64,000 nt of DNA. Origin: Polystyrenella longa. GTDB lineage: Bacteria; Planctomycetota; Planctomycetia; Planctomycetales; Planctomycetaceae. The stretch spans positions 3,681,001 to 3,745,000 of the forward strand of contig NZ_CP036281.1 of assembly GCF_007750395.1 (NCBI RefSeq), in the 5' to 3' direction. The notes beneath the pieces are model-generated. The model was not told the DNA's origin. It was given only the letters and a program-made list of their open reading frames with translations, and did no database searches. This document shows positions 46,017-55,546 of this stretch, one piece after another (the first letter of the stretch is position 1; every line of letters begins with the position of its first letter). The position numbers and the translations under genes are program-made.

Positions 46017-47429
46017 ATGATGTTCCTGTCTCGTATTCGTGTACTGACCGTCGCAACCGGCCTGCTTTTGATCGTCTCTCTGTTCGCTGGATCAGTAGAG
46101 GCTCAGGCTGGTTGGAAAGCTGGCCTGGCTGAAGCCAATATCACTCCCGAGACAGCCATGTGGATGGCGGGCTATGGTGGACGCTCCAAACCAGCCACCG
46201 GTAAACGACAAGACCTCTGGGTGAAAGTCGCCGCCATCGAAGACGAATCTGGAAACCGAGCCGTCATCTTCAGCACCGACTTATTAGGAATTCCCCAGTC
46301 CATTTACAACAACGTCTGTGCAGAATTAGAGAGCAAACATCAGCTCAGTCGTTCGCAGATCATGCTAAACAGCTCACATACCCATAGCGGCCCCGTCTTG
46401 AGAGGAGCGTTACATGACATCTACCCATTGGACGAACATCTATTAGATCTGATTGAAGACTATTCCAACAAACTAGAGAACACACTCGTCAATATTGCAG
46501 GTGAAGCGTTGGAGAGTTTGGCACCGGCGACGTTAAGAGCAGGAAACGGGTCTGCCGACTTCGCCGTGAATCGCCGAAACAACAGCGAAGGGGCCGTCCC
46601 TTCCTTGCGAGAAAAAGGAGAAGCTCTGGCTGGCCCCGTCGACCATGATGTTCCTGTACTGGCGATTTACAATGACAAAAAGGAACTTACTGCCGTCATC
46701 TTCGGTTATGCTTGTCACAATACAGTCATGGGTGACTATCTGTGGCATGGAGACTACGCTGGCTTTGCACAGGCCGCATTCGAAGAGAAACATCCGGGAG
46801 TAACCGCTCTATTTTACATGGGCTGTGGTGGCGACCAGAATCCCATTCCCAGACGCGAAGAAAAACTACTGACCGTGTATGGCGAAAAACTGGCCAACGC
46901 CGTCGATCAGGTTGTCAGCGATGATAGCCAATTGACTACACTTTCGCCCAAGCTTGAAACAACACATCAGTTTGTCGAACTCCATCTCGCCGATCAGCCC
47001 ACTGCAGACGAACTACAGGAGATCATCGATAACCCCAATCGAGCGGAATATCAGAAACGGTGGGCGTCCCGTCTGCTGAAAGAAATGGAAGACGGAACCA
47101 CTTTCGTAACTAGCTACCCGCTTCCTATTCAAGCCTGGGAACTGGGCGACCAGCAATTGTGGTTAACGATTGGTGGCGAAGTAACCGTCGACTATTCGCT
47201 GGGCTTCAAAAAGATGTTTGGCAAGCAAACCTGGGTGGCCGGATACTGCAACGATGTCCCCGCATATATTCCTTCGCTGCGAGTTCTGGAAGAAGACAAA
47301 GTAAAAATGGGCTACGAAGGCCACAGTTCCATGATGGTCTATGGGCTTCCCGCATTTCGCTGGGCCGACGATGTCGAAGACCAGATCGCCAATGGCATGA
47401 CTGAACTTGTTAAACAGGTCCGGCCTTAA
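46017..47429 (+). CDS. Secreted neutral-ceramidase-like protein, copy 2
   Basis: A 470-residue paralogue of the preceding gene with its own signal peptide (about residues 1-29). The same zinc ligands appear: His in SSHTHSGPVLRG (about 121), His in FGYACHNTVM (about 239), Glu in GGEVTVDYSLGF, Tyr in GYCNDVPAYIPSLR (about 417). The nucleophile segment reads MGCGGDQNPIPRRE, again with Asn for serine. Copy 2 keeps SHTHSGP, closer to genuine ceramidases than copy 1 (SHTHCAP). Two adjacent ATGs (46017, 46020) are possible starts with no good SD. The intergenic gap is 94 bases, so they may be co-transcribed. This is a tandem duplication that has diverged. Confidence 0.85.
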   Translation: MMFLSRIRVLTVATGLLLIVSLFAGSVEAQAGWKAGLAEANITPETAMWMAGYGGRSKPATGKRQDLWVKVAAIEDESGNRAVIFSTDLLGIPQSIYNNVCAELESKHQLSRSQIMLNSSHTHSGPVLRGALHDIYPLDEHLLDLIEDYSNKLENTLVNIAGEALESLAPATLRAGNGSADFAVNRRNNSEGAVPSLREKGEALAGPVDHDVPVLAIYNDKKELTAVIFGYACHNTVMGDYLWHGDYAGFAQAAFEEKHPGVTALFYMGCGGDQNPIPRREEKLLTVYGEKLANAVDQVVSDDSQLTTLSPKLETTHQFVELHLADQPTADELQEIIDNPNRAEYQKRWASRLLKEMEDGTTFVTSYPLPIQAWELGDQQLWLTIGGEVTVDYSLGFKKMFGKQTWVAGYCNDVPAYIPSLRVLEEDKVKMGYEGHSSMMVYGLPAFRWADDVEDQIANGMTELVKQVRP

Positions 47430-47562
47430 AGACCGCGTCTGGGTTCCAGAGGCGAGGTTGGATAGAACATATCGCATGTAACCGTGGTGGGTTCTGGCTG
47501 CTTAAAATCACGTTTGTGAAAACTTCTCGTGTTCTGTAGCCGCTAAACTTTCCTGGAAAAAT

Positions 47563-49893
47563 TTAGAACTCGAACTTTGCCCAGTAGATTTGCTGTCGAT
47601 CGTATCTAGTCCGATAGTCATCCAGGATGACCTCGATATCGGGCTCGATCAGTTCCTTGAGCTTCTGGCTGCCTTTGACCTTCAGGATCAGTTGCTGATT
47701 GAAGTCATGCAGCTGGGGAGAAATGTAGAAGGTGTGTCCGCTACCCAGAGTCTTGGTGACCTGTAAGGTCGTGCTGTCGCCCTTATGACTGGTCAGTTTC
47801 GCTTCCAGCGGCACAGTTCTTCGGCGTGAAGATAACCTCGCGAGTTGGACTTCTAGCCCTCTGCATTCGATCCAGTCGACTTTGACTTCATCCTGAGGGA
47901 CAAACGCCTCGTATTCTATTTCCAACTGATCGAGATTCCGGTTTTGCAGCGCCATCCAGTCAAACAGTTGGACCTGCTCCTCGCGATACCACTCCGAGAC
48001 ACGATTAGGATACTGGGCATAAATCAGATCACTATTCCCCTGAAACATCTTGTTTAACAACGCAGAATGGCGACCGTCATATTCGCCCCCCACAAGATAC
48101 CAAGGCAATCTCTTGCCATTCTGCCAGTAATGAAGAGCATCTTCGGCATGTCGCCCGCGAATGCTGATGACTCCTGCGAAAAGATCGGGATGCAATATTC
48201 CGGCATCGATTGCCGCATCGCCGCCATCCCCAATCCCGGCGATGAACACCTTATCTGAATTCACAGAAAACTGACGTCGAACTTCCATCAATGCCTGATG
48301 AATCCGTTTGAGTTCTAGAAGATTGTGGTTATAGCGAAGCCCCTGCGTTACCTGAAATTGAGGCACCACCAGCAAGTAACCTCGACGTAAAGTCTCGCCC
48401 GTTTCCTCAGCAGTCCCCCCCCACCATTCGAGAAAGGTCTGAGGATCAATTCCGGTAGGTGGCAATGCAAGCAGTACCGGGTATTGCCGAAAGGGAGAAT
48501 ATTCCAGAGGTGGCAGTACCGAGTATTTCATCTCGTTGTCCTGATGATCGCGCAGGGTCAAATCGACCTGTGTCCCCCCAGTAATGGGAGTATCGGAAGG
48601 AACGGGGGGAAGATTTTGCAATAAAGCGGTCAGCCGCTCCGCGTTCAAGCTTTCGATCGATTTGATTTGATTGACGAGCTGGGCATCATGTTCGCGGGAT
48701 CTCAGGAAGTCATACACGAGAAACCGAGCCTGCCATAAATTTAAAGTCAGCTGCAAATCGTCAACTGCTGCTTCCGCCCCCAGTATCCAACCGGAATAGG
48801 CGAGGGCCAGCCTTTCTTCTGCAGTCAGCGTGGCATCTTTCTCCAGTTCAAAGAATGAATTCAATCGAGGAAGCGATGCCTGAGAGAGTTCTTCTGATAC
48901 GATTCGCCGAATCAGGTTCAGCTTGGGATCTTCCTCGTGATTGGCCAGTTGACTTTGCAGTTCCGCAAGAATGAGCGGCGTCGAATCCAACCTTTCGAGG
49001 TCAGTCGCATATTGTTTAATAAACTTATCAATTTCAAACAGCACTTCGGGAGCTATATCATTTCGTGGCAAAGCTTGGGCGGATTCATAGGCCAAGTCGT
49101 ACTGACCCAGTTGGCGCCGGGTCTGGATTTCATTGAAGAGCTTTAACGCCAGTTGCTCTCGAATTTCGAGCCGGACGTCCTCGTATTCTTTACCATCGGT
49201 TGCGTATTTTTCTGTAAGTTCATCAAGGAACTGATAGGCCTCGTAAGTTTTATCCGCCTGAATATAAAAACGAGCGATCGAACGCTGCATTTTGGGATCA
49301 TCAATATCGGCAGACGAAAGCAGTAGCTTGTGCAGAATTGCGGGCGGAATGGAGTCTGTACTGAGAGTGACATCCCATTCGTAATTGAGGCCCTGAACTT
49401 TAACATATCGGGGATGCAGAAACGTAATGCCTTGAATAACCAGTATATTGCCGCGTGAAGTATGAATAGTGACTTCACGTTGACCTAGTTCATCAAAGGG
49501 GGTGATCTTTCCAACACCTTGTAAGAGCTTCAGCGGAATCGATTTGCGTCCAGATTTCACCTGCGGGATTTTAAAAATATCAAAAGCGGATAAGAGGTCG
49601 CTTTTCACCGTCCGACCATCAACTGCCAGCAGGTCATCGGAGATATAGTAGGTCCGAATCTGGTCATCAACCTGGATAATCGGGTTGTACCGAAATTCGC
49701 CCTCTTTTCGAGGATCACCGATGTTTCGCTGGTTCGTATTTACGATGTACTGATCGATACTGCGAATCAGCTTGCTATCACCTCGAAGAACAAACCCATT
49801 CTCCAAACGAATCTCGTCTGCAGAACTTAATGGAGCAAATACGCCCATCATCAGGAAGGCGATTAAAACAGAATTGGCAAATTGAGATTTCAT
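47563..49893 (-). CDS. Large secreted protein with nucleophile-less alpha/beta-hydrolase domain
   Basis: A 776-residue exported protein, signal peptide about residues 1-25. Residues 25-200 hold strand-rich segments around RLENGFVLRG and VTIHTSRGNILVI. Residues 200-420 are mostly helical, TPR-like. From about 450 to 660 there is a PHB-depolymerase or prolyl-oligopeptidase-like domain: VLLALPPTGIDPQTFLEWWG, then GYLLVVPQFQVTQ, and the elbow FIAGIGDGGDAAID (about 551), where the G-x-S-x-G serine is Gly. GGEYDGRHSALLNKMF (about 605) would hold the acid. The C-terminal 90 residues are beta-rich. Convergent with the ceramidase pair. Confidence 0.75.
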   Translation of the reverse strand: MKSQFANSVLIAFLMMGVFAPLSSADEIRLENGFVLRGDSKLIRSIDQYIVNTNQRNIGDPRKEGEFRYNPIIQVDDQIRTYYISDDLLAVDGRTVKSDLLSAFDIFKIPQVKSGRKSIPLKLLQGVGKITPFDELGQREVTIHTSRGNILVIQGITFLHPRYVKVQGLNYEWDVTLSTDSIPPAILHKLLLSSADIDDPKMQRSIARFYIQADKTYEAYQFLDELTEKYATDGKEYEDVRLEIREQLALKLFNEIQTRRQLGQYDLAYESAQALPRNDIAPEVLFEIDKFIKQYATDLERLDSTPLILAELQSQLANHEEDPKLNLIRRIVSEELSQASLPRLNSFFELEKDATLTAEERLALAYSGWILGAEAAVDDLQLTLNLWQARFLVYDFLRSREHDAQLVNQIKSIESLNAERLTALLQNLPPVPSDTPITGGTQVDLTLRDHQDNEMKYSVLPPLEYSPFRQYPVLLALPPTGIDPQTFLEWWGGTAEETGETLRRGYLLVVPQFQVTQGLRYNHNLLELKRIHQALMEVRRQFSVNSDKVFIAGIGDGGDAAIDAGILHPDLFAGVISIRGRHAEDALHYWQNGKRLPWYLVGGEYDGRHSALLNKMFQGNSDLIYAQYPNRVSEWYREEQVQLFDWMALQNRNLDQLEIEYEAFVPQDEVKVDWIECRGLEVQLARLSSRRRTVPLEAKLTSHKGDSTTLQVTKTLGSGHTFYISPQLHDFNQQLILKVKGSQKLKELIEPDIEVILDDYRTRYDRQQIYWAKFEF

Positions 49894-50037
49894 GAACCTG
49901 ATAACAGCCCTGTCACTGGTGCGAGAAGCAGAAGAATCTTGGCCCTTATATTGTAGGTCATCCCGCGGCCTCTGAGGAGAGGAATTTCGCGGTGGTTCGA
50001 CTCATGAAAACTGGGCATGCATCCGCAATCGCTTTGA

Positions 50038-51768
50038 CTAACCTGTAATCATGGGAAGCCAGTCTTCACGGAACAGGAACGCAATCCATCCGGCGCCGAG
50101 TAAAACGACGATAATGATGAGGTAGACAATAAAACCAATCCCCCCAACCATCCCCTGAAAGAGGTTCTTAACCCATTTCCACCGTTTCTGCCGGTCATAT
50201 TGCTGAGCCAGTTTTTCGTACTGCTGGGCCGTGTTTTTTCCACGCTGATCAGCCGTATCCTGAGCAATCCGTTGATGCATGAATCCCTGGAATTCCACGT
50301 ATTGCGTTAAAGGAACGAATTGTCCCTTATTCCCCTCGCGCGCCCGGGCACGTTTATCAAACATCCCGGCTTTGATTCCCTTGATCACTTGCTCGGTCGA
50401 GAATTTATTGAGAGTCGACTTGCCTTGGGCGTCGAAGAACCGGACGTACCAGGCTTTACCAGCTGACGTTTCCATGGTTCGGGAAACTTCGGCCTGTTGA
50501 GCGTCCTGTGCCGAATTAGGCGGGGTATAAGCGGGCGTAGTTCCCCCTGTAGTTCCCCCACCCGGTTTCGATCCAATTGCTGTGTGCCCGCCGGGCGACT
50601 GTGTGACCCCTCCGCGGCTGGACATGCCCATACTACTGGGATGTCCGATTCCCGCACTCTCAACCGCCCCATCTATAAAACTCAAAGAGGGTGAATGTAA
50701 TCCGAGTCCGACTAGATCATTGACCAATTCTGCACAATCGCCGTAGCGGGCATTGGGATCTTTGGCCAGCATTTTATCAATCATCAAATCGAGACGACTC
50801 GGAATCTCGCTGTTGATCTGCCGGGCACTCTTAAAAGTACCTTTTTCTTTTTCCAGAATCAGTTCGAGGGTATCTTTCCCTTTGAAAGGAAGTTCACCTG
50901 TGAGGAAATAGTAGAGTGTACAACCGAGGGCATAGATATCGGTACGCAGATCGACATGCTTGGCATTTCTTGCCTGCTCCGGGGCCATGTAGAGAGGTGT
51001 TCCCAGTCCCGTGCCGCTCTGAGTCATTGAGACGTCTTCATCAATCGCCTTGGCGAGACCAAAGTCAGCGACTTTCACAATCCCTTTGGATGTGATCAAA
51101 ATATTATCTGGTTTGATATCACGATGGATCATTTTCAGATCGTGAGCCTGCTTCAATGCCTGAGCACATACCAGAACGACATGCAACGAGTCACCGACAG
51201 TCAATCGTTTCCGCTGATTCATCCAGACCTGCATGCTGTAACCGTCGATGTATTCGATGGCTACATAGTTGATTCCCTTCTGGGAATCCGCTGCGTAAAC
51301 CTGAACCACGTTCGGATGGTGTAATCGTGCCATAGAGCGTGCTTCGCGCAGAAAACGTTCCACGAAGTCCGGTTTCTTCGCCAGTTCTTTGGACAACGTT
51401 TTAATGGCGACGGGACGATCCAGGCTGACTTGCTGAGCCAGAAAGACTTCACCCATGCCCCCCTTACCAAGACGCTTGCGTAGACGAAAGTCGCCCAACT
51501 GGGTTGCCTTTTTTCCTGATGACGGAGTGTTCGATTTCCCAGGAAGATTCGGCACGGATGGTGGCACAGGCGAAGGGGTCGAGGGCTGGGGAGGTGTGTC
51601 CGGCATGATCGGTTTCGTCTCTGAATTGGATTCCGCAGCCCCAATAACGGTCGCCCCCAGTGCATTAATCTGTGTCTGATCTGGAGTTGGCTTCGCTCCC
51701 TGCCTCTGACTGGAATGATGCGAAGGAGAGGTGAGCGATTTGTCCTGTGGAGGAAGTGAAGCAGTCAT
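50038..51768 (-). CDS. Membrane-anchored Ser/Thr protein kinase
   Basis: A 576-residue eukaryotic-type kinase. An N-terminal Pro/Ser-rich region of about 90 residues precedes the kinase domain (about 92-355): GKGGMGEVFLAQQ glycine loop, VAIKTL lysine, catalytic IHRDIKPDNILI (about 218-229) and VADFGLAKAI (about 238-247). After a Gly-rich linker (about 385-425) comes a compact GYF_2-like module with AWYVRFFDAQGKSTLNKFST (about 442-461). The C-terminal membrane helix is at about 540-562, IVYLIIIVVLLGAGWIAFLF. The membrane segment ends near the C-terminus with basic residues inside, so the kinase faces the cytoplasm. The target is unknown. Confidence 0.9.
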   Translation of the reverse strand: MTASLPPQDKSLTSPSHHSSQRQGAKPTPDQTQINALGATVIGAAESNSETKPIMPDTPPQPSTPSPVPPSVPNLPGKSNTPSSGKKATQLGDFRLRKRLGKGGMGEVFLAQQVSLDRPVAIKTLSKELAKKPDFVERFLREARSMARLHHPNVVQVYAADSQKGINYVAIEYIDGYSMQVWMNQRKRLTVGDSLHVVLVCAQALKQAHDLKMIHRDIKPDNILITSKGIVKVADFGLAKAIDEDVSMTQSGTGLGTPLYMAPEQARNAKHVDLRTDIYALGCTLYYFLTGELPFKGKDTLELILEKEKGTFKSARQINSEIPSRLDLMIDKMLAKDPNARYGDCAELVNDLVGLGLHSPSLSFIDGAVESAGIGHPSSMGMSSRGGVTQSPGGHTAIGSKPGGGTTGGTTPAYTPPNSAQDAQQAEVSRTMETSAGKAWYVRFFDAQGKSTLNKFSTEQVIKGIKAGMFDKRARAREGNKGQFVPLTQYVEFQGFMHQRIAQDTADQRGKNTAQQYEKLAQQYDRQKRWKWVKNLFQGMVGGIGFIVYLIIIVVLLGAGWIAFLFREDWLPMITG

Positions 51769-52299
51769 GATAGAGCCTCACAATTTCTATAGAGTGTTAT
51801 TGGGATTCACTACGGAAGAAAAATAATCGATATGATAAAACGAGAAAACGCCTAGCGCGAATAAGAACGGACGTTACCACAATCAAGAAGTAGTGGTGCT
51901 GTCGATGGAATGCGCAGACAAATTCGGATAATAAGACAGAGAATGCAGTCTATGTGCAGGCGAATTGCCGTAAGGAAAGGTAAGAACTTAGAGAGAAGGC
52001 CCGAAGCAGATCAGGTAGGAAATGGCCAGAATTGCCAGCCTTAGTCTGTAAGTACTATTTATCCATTATGTTGAAACGACAACACTTACGCAAATCCAAT
52101 TTGGGATCTGACCTTATTTTCAGGTGGAGATTTTTATCTCTTGGTCGATACCGATCTCGTTCTCTTTTTCACTCACTGGCACTGAGAATGAAAGAGACCG
52201 CGATTTTCGCCGTAAGTCGGGGGCTACCTTCAACTAATCGTCTTGGAGTATTTCGTGGGGAGGCTGGCAATTAAACCGAACACCATCATTTCCATTCTC
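51769..52299. other. Intergenic region between kinase and hybrid kinase genes
   Basis: About 530 bases, AT-richer than the flanking genes. One 80-codon plus-strand frame (52032-52274) has no SD and no recognisable protein character. I see no RNA gene, terminator or repeat. The Ser/Thr kinase promoter should be at its left end (minus strand). Confidence 0.4.
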
Positions 52300-54357
52300 T
52301 CAGATTATTGAAGCATCCAGCTGAGACTTGGGCAAAAAATGACGAATCTGGTTGAGCAAGGTCGGTTTACTGATCGGTTTAGTTAGATATTCGTCGCAAC
52401 CGGCTTCCAGACATTTTTCGCGATCGCCCTCCATCGCGTGTGCGGTGACTGCAATGACGGGGATATCATTCCTTAAATTTCGCATCGCACGCGTCGCTGT
52501 GTAACCATCCATAACCGGCATTTGCATGTCCATAAGCACGACATCAAAGGGGCTTTTTTCGGACGACCACCCTGCTTTCAACTCTTCTTCATTCGCGATT
52601 GGCCAGGCACCATACATAGCCGTCAGCGCTTCTTCGCCATGTTCGGCGATGGTCACTTCTGCCCCGGCCTTTTTGAGAATAAACGAAATCAATCGCTGAT
52701 TATCCGGACCATCATCAACCAGCAGAACGCGACAATTCAGCTTGTCACCCATTCCCAGATTGGCTTTGATCACCTTGGGTGTTTCCTCTGGATTTAAAGT
52801 CTGTCCATCAATCATTTCTACGGAAGTAAGGTCGCCGATCGCAATACTGATCGAGAAGGTACTGCCTTGTCCCACTTCGCTTGTGACTTTGATTTCCCCG
52901 CCCAGGTTTTCAGTCAGATATCTGGAGATTGCCAATCCCAACCCAGTGCCGCCGTATTTTCGGCTTAACGAGTAATCGGCCTGTGTGAATGGTTCAAACA
53001 AATGCGTCAAATCTTCGTCGCGAATACCAATTCCCGTATCGATCACATCAATCAGCAACATCCCCTCTTCTCGTCCTTCCGAATGGACAACCACTTTCAC
53101 TTCACCACTGTCGGTGAATTTAATTGCATTGCCGATGATATTCGTCAGCACCTGACGATACCGATCCGGATTGGTAAAGATGTTGGACGGTATATCTCCC
53201 TGATAGGTTAACTTCAGGTCGAGGTTTTTCTTCTTCGCGACTGGCATTAGTCGTTTAGCACATTCATTAACCAAACGAACTGGGCAGCAATTTTTACTTT
53301 CCAATCGTAGTTGCGTTGTATCCAGATTGGAATAATCAAGAATGTCGTTGATAATCTCGAGAAGATGTTCACCGTTACGCTTGATGGTGTAGGTCGCTTC
53401 GAGTGTGTCTGGATCGTTCGAGTTGTTGTGTAGAATATCGGCATACCCCATGATCGCTGTCATCGGCGTCCGGATTTCATGGCTCATATTCGCGAGGAAC
53501 TCATTCTTGGCTTTATTGGCAACCTGTGCTTCGTCATGAGCTTTCCGGAGGGCGATCTCGCTTCTTTTCTGAGCCGAAATATCCCACGCCAGTGAAAGCT
53601 GTACAACGTGATCCTGCTCCAACTCTAAAGGAACAGAAGTGGTCCGCATCCAACGCCGCGTCCCTTTTAGACCCTGCATTACGTATTCGATCGTAATCCG
53701 ATTTCCAGCACATGCAGACTCGCTCATCTGCTTGACGCCTTCCTGGTATTCTGGAAGAACAAAATCGATCAGCGACTTTCCGATCAGATCGGAAGAGCTG
53801 TCCGCTTCCATCATCTCCAGACCGGCTCTGTTAATTTCGATAATTACTCCTTGAGGGTCTGTCAGCAGCACACTTTCAGGCGTTGCATTATTGATGGCTC
53901 GGACCTGAGATTCACTGTGACGTAATTTCTTGCGTTCTCGACGCAGTTCCGTGTTCTGTCGATACTGAGTGGTAACATCTTCGATGCAGACGAGAGCAAA
54001 ATCACCCTGCTCCGGCATCGGCTGGACTGTTACCCGCTGCACCATCTTCCAGCACTGATCTACTGAGCCTAGGTTGACGGGAATCAGTGCATCATGGAGC
54101 GATGGAGATAGGACAATCGATTGCTGAGAATCGAAGACGTGGCCCACTCGCACACGAAACCGTTTGATTCCAGCCTCGGAACAGAACTCGCTAAGATTTT
54201 TCCCGACAGCATCCTTTTGCGAAATTCCGCTCCACTGGATGAGTGTCTTATTCCAACTATACAGATTCAATTCTCGATCGATAATACACACTCCAACTGG
54301 TAACAGGTCGTAATGGCTATCGGAGAACTGAGTATGCGGCAACGAGAGGAATGTCAC
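52300..54357 (-). CDS. PAS-containing hybrid sensor histidine kinase
   Basis: A 685-residue soluble kinase. Two PAS-type segments (about 12-115 and 155-270) are followed by the HisKA helix with NEFLANMSHEIRTPMTAIMG (about 287-306), the HATPase domain with N box QVLTNIIGNAIKFTD, DTGIGI and GGTGLGLAIS. A C-terminal receiver (about 550-670) has RVLLVDDGPDN, phosphoacceptor Asp in VVLMDMQMPVMDG (about 610) and the Lys in YLTKPISK. No membrane segment. The start is GTG at 54357 with a weak SD. It is last in a minus-strand unit with CheC-like and CheY-like genes (118 and 90 base gaps), so it probably feeds phosphate to the CheY-like protein. Confidence 0.9.
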   Translation of the reverse strand: MTFLSLPHTQFSDSHYDLLPVGVCIIDRELNLYSWNKTLIQWSGISQKDAVGKNLSEFCSEAGIKRFRVRVGHVFDSQQSIVLSPSLHDALIPVNLGSVDQCWKMVQRVTVQPMPEQGDFALVCIEDVTTQYRQNTELRRERKKLRHSESQVRAINNATPESVLLTDPQGVIIEINRAGLEMMEADSSSDLIGKSLIDFVLPEYQEGVKQMSESACAGNRITIEYVMQGLKGTRRWMRTTSVPLELEQDHVVQLSLAWDISAQKRSEIALRKAHDEAQVANKAKNEFLANMSHEIRTPMTAIMGYADILHNNSNDPDTLEATYTIKRNGEHLLEIINDILDYSNLDTTQLRLESKNCCPVRLVNECAKRLMPVAKKKNLDLKLTYQGDIPSNIFTNPDRYRQVLTNIIGNAIKFTDSGEVKVVVHSEGREEGMLLIDVIDTGIGIRDEDLTHLFEPFTQADYSLSRKYGGTGLGLAISRYLTENLGGEIKVTSEVGQGSTFSISIAIGDLTSVEMIDGQTLNPEETPKVIKANLGMGDKLNCRVLLVDDGPDNQRLISFILKKAGAEVTIAEHGEEALTAMYGAWPIANEEELKAGWSSEKSPFDVVLMDMQMPVMDGYTATRAMRNLRNDIPVIAVTAHAMEGDREKCLEAGCDEYLTKPISKPTLLNQIRHFLPKSQLDASII

Positions 54358-54475
54358 AGATTTATCCCATCGATCAGAAGAACGAAGTTACAAAAAATGA
54401 ATTGGCATTTATTAAGTTACTTGTCAGGATTTACGTAACAGAAAACAAAGCAAACAAAGTAGAGGGGATTGAATA

Positions 54476-55081
54476 TCAGTCATCCAGGACTTTGGCCAGA
54501 AGTCGCCTCAAGCATTCCACCTGAAAGACGATAATCAAACTTCCGCGAATATCCCGACTGGCAATATTAAAGTTCGCATTAGCCACCAGTATGGTAAGCT
54601 CTTCACCAGCTTCTTCGGTCACGTTGTTCTGCATATAAGAGAGCAAATCGATCTGAGGTAGAAATTCCGGCAACGAATAATCCAAACCACACTCGAACAG
54701 ATTCGAGACAGACCCGAGTACCGCGTTCAACACGATATTCCCAACTTCTTCCAGGATTCCTTCCAGGTCAAAGTCAAATTCGTCCGCCTCGTCTTCAACA
54801 TCGCCCACGAAGTGTGCAAGGCTGAGAGCACTCTTGCTCGGAAACGAAAGCGACGCTTGACCGTTCAATCCACCTTGGAACTTCTGACAGATTAACGTCT
54901 GAGAGTCCGAATCGGTTTGATCCACATGCAGGGAAACGTCTCGGGGGCTACAGGCAACCACTCGAGGAACAGAAAGCTCGATCCACGAATCGGTGATTTC
55001 GCTGAGAGCAGCGGCAGCTCGGCCTGTTCCGATATTAATAATTTCGGCTAATGCATCGAGTTGTTCGACGGTTGTGTTCAT
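54476..55081 (-). CDS. CheC-like phosphatase
   Basis: A 201-residue CheC/CheX-fold protein, a phosphatase for phosphorylated CheY. Two copies of the ExxN active-site helix are seen: ALAEIINIGTGRAAAALSEI (about 8-27) and GILEEVGNIVLNAVLGSVSN (about 106-125). The remainder alternates strands and helices as in CheC. ATG at 55081 is used, since the upstream extension starts with TTG and lacks an SD. It lies between the CheY-like receiver gene (upstream, 90 bases) and the hybrid kinase gene (downstream, 118 bases). No flagellar or chemoreceptor gene is near. Confidence 0.85.
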   Translation of the reverse strand: MNTTVEQLDALAEIINIGTGRAAAALSEITDSWIELSVPRVVACSPRDVSLHVDQTDSDSQTLICQKFQGGLNGQASLSFPSKSALSLAHFVGDVEDEADEFDFDLEGILEEVGNIVLNAVLGSVSNLFECGLDYSLPEFLPQIDLLSYMQNNVTEEAGEELTILVANANFNIASRDIRGSLIIVFQVECLRRLLAKVLDD

Positions 55082-55171
55082 GTTTGGTTCTCGATTCAAG
55101 ATCGCGATAATTCGACTGGATGAGATGGACTTCAATCCGGCACGAAGGAGAGTAAAGGAGTTCCGAGTGGG

Positions 55172-55546
55172 TTAACAAACAGGTAAAGACAAGGCATCCT
55201 TTACAGCGGCGATTAAATCTTCCGGCTGCACTGGTTTATTCAGAAAGGCGGAAATACCGAGTCGGTCACATTCCGCTCGTGTCGTCTTCTGAATGTCGGC
55301 CGAAGCCATGATGACGGGAAACTCACTTGTTCGTTTACGAACTTCCGCCAGCAATTCGACTCCTGACATCTCCGGCATCAGATTGTCCGAAACCAGACAG
55401 GTCAGCTCTGTTTCCCGTTCAATAAATATCTTCAATGCTTCTTTTCCATCCCGAGCCTGAATCACTTCAAAACCATGGCTCACCAATGCTCTTACAATCA
55501 TTTTCCGTGAAAGAGTTGAATCCTCTGCGACGAGTATGAATGGCAT
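55172..55546 (-). CDS. CheY-like stand-alone receiver domain protein
   Basis: A 124-residue single-domain response regulator. The acidic pocket is in FILVAEDSTLSRKMIV (about 3-18), the phosphoacceptor Asp in LVSDNLMPEMSGVELL (about 53-68), the Ser at the usual Thr place in FPVIMASAD and the Lys in LNKPVQPEDL (about 103). There is no output domain, so it acts through protein contacts as CheY does. GGAG 8 bases before the ATG supports the start. It is the first gene of the CheY-CheC-hybrid kinase unit. The upstream 480 bases are hairpin-rich. Confidence 0.9.
   Translation of the reverse strand: MPFILVAEDSTLSRKMIVRALVSHGFEVIQARDGKEALKIFIERETELTCLVSDNLMPEMSGVELLAEVRKRTSEFPVIMASADIQKTTRAECDRLGISAFLNKPVQPEDLIAAVKDALSLPVC

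Noticed and set aside
52032-52274. 80-codon plus-strand frame between the two kinase genes
   Set aside because: No SD, no motif, and composition looks like translated noncoding DNA.
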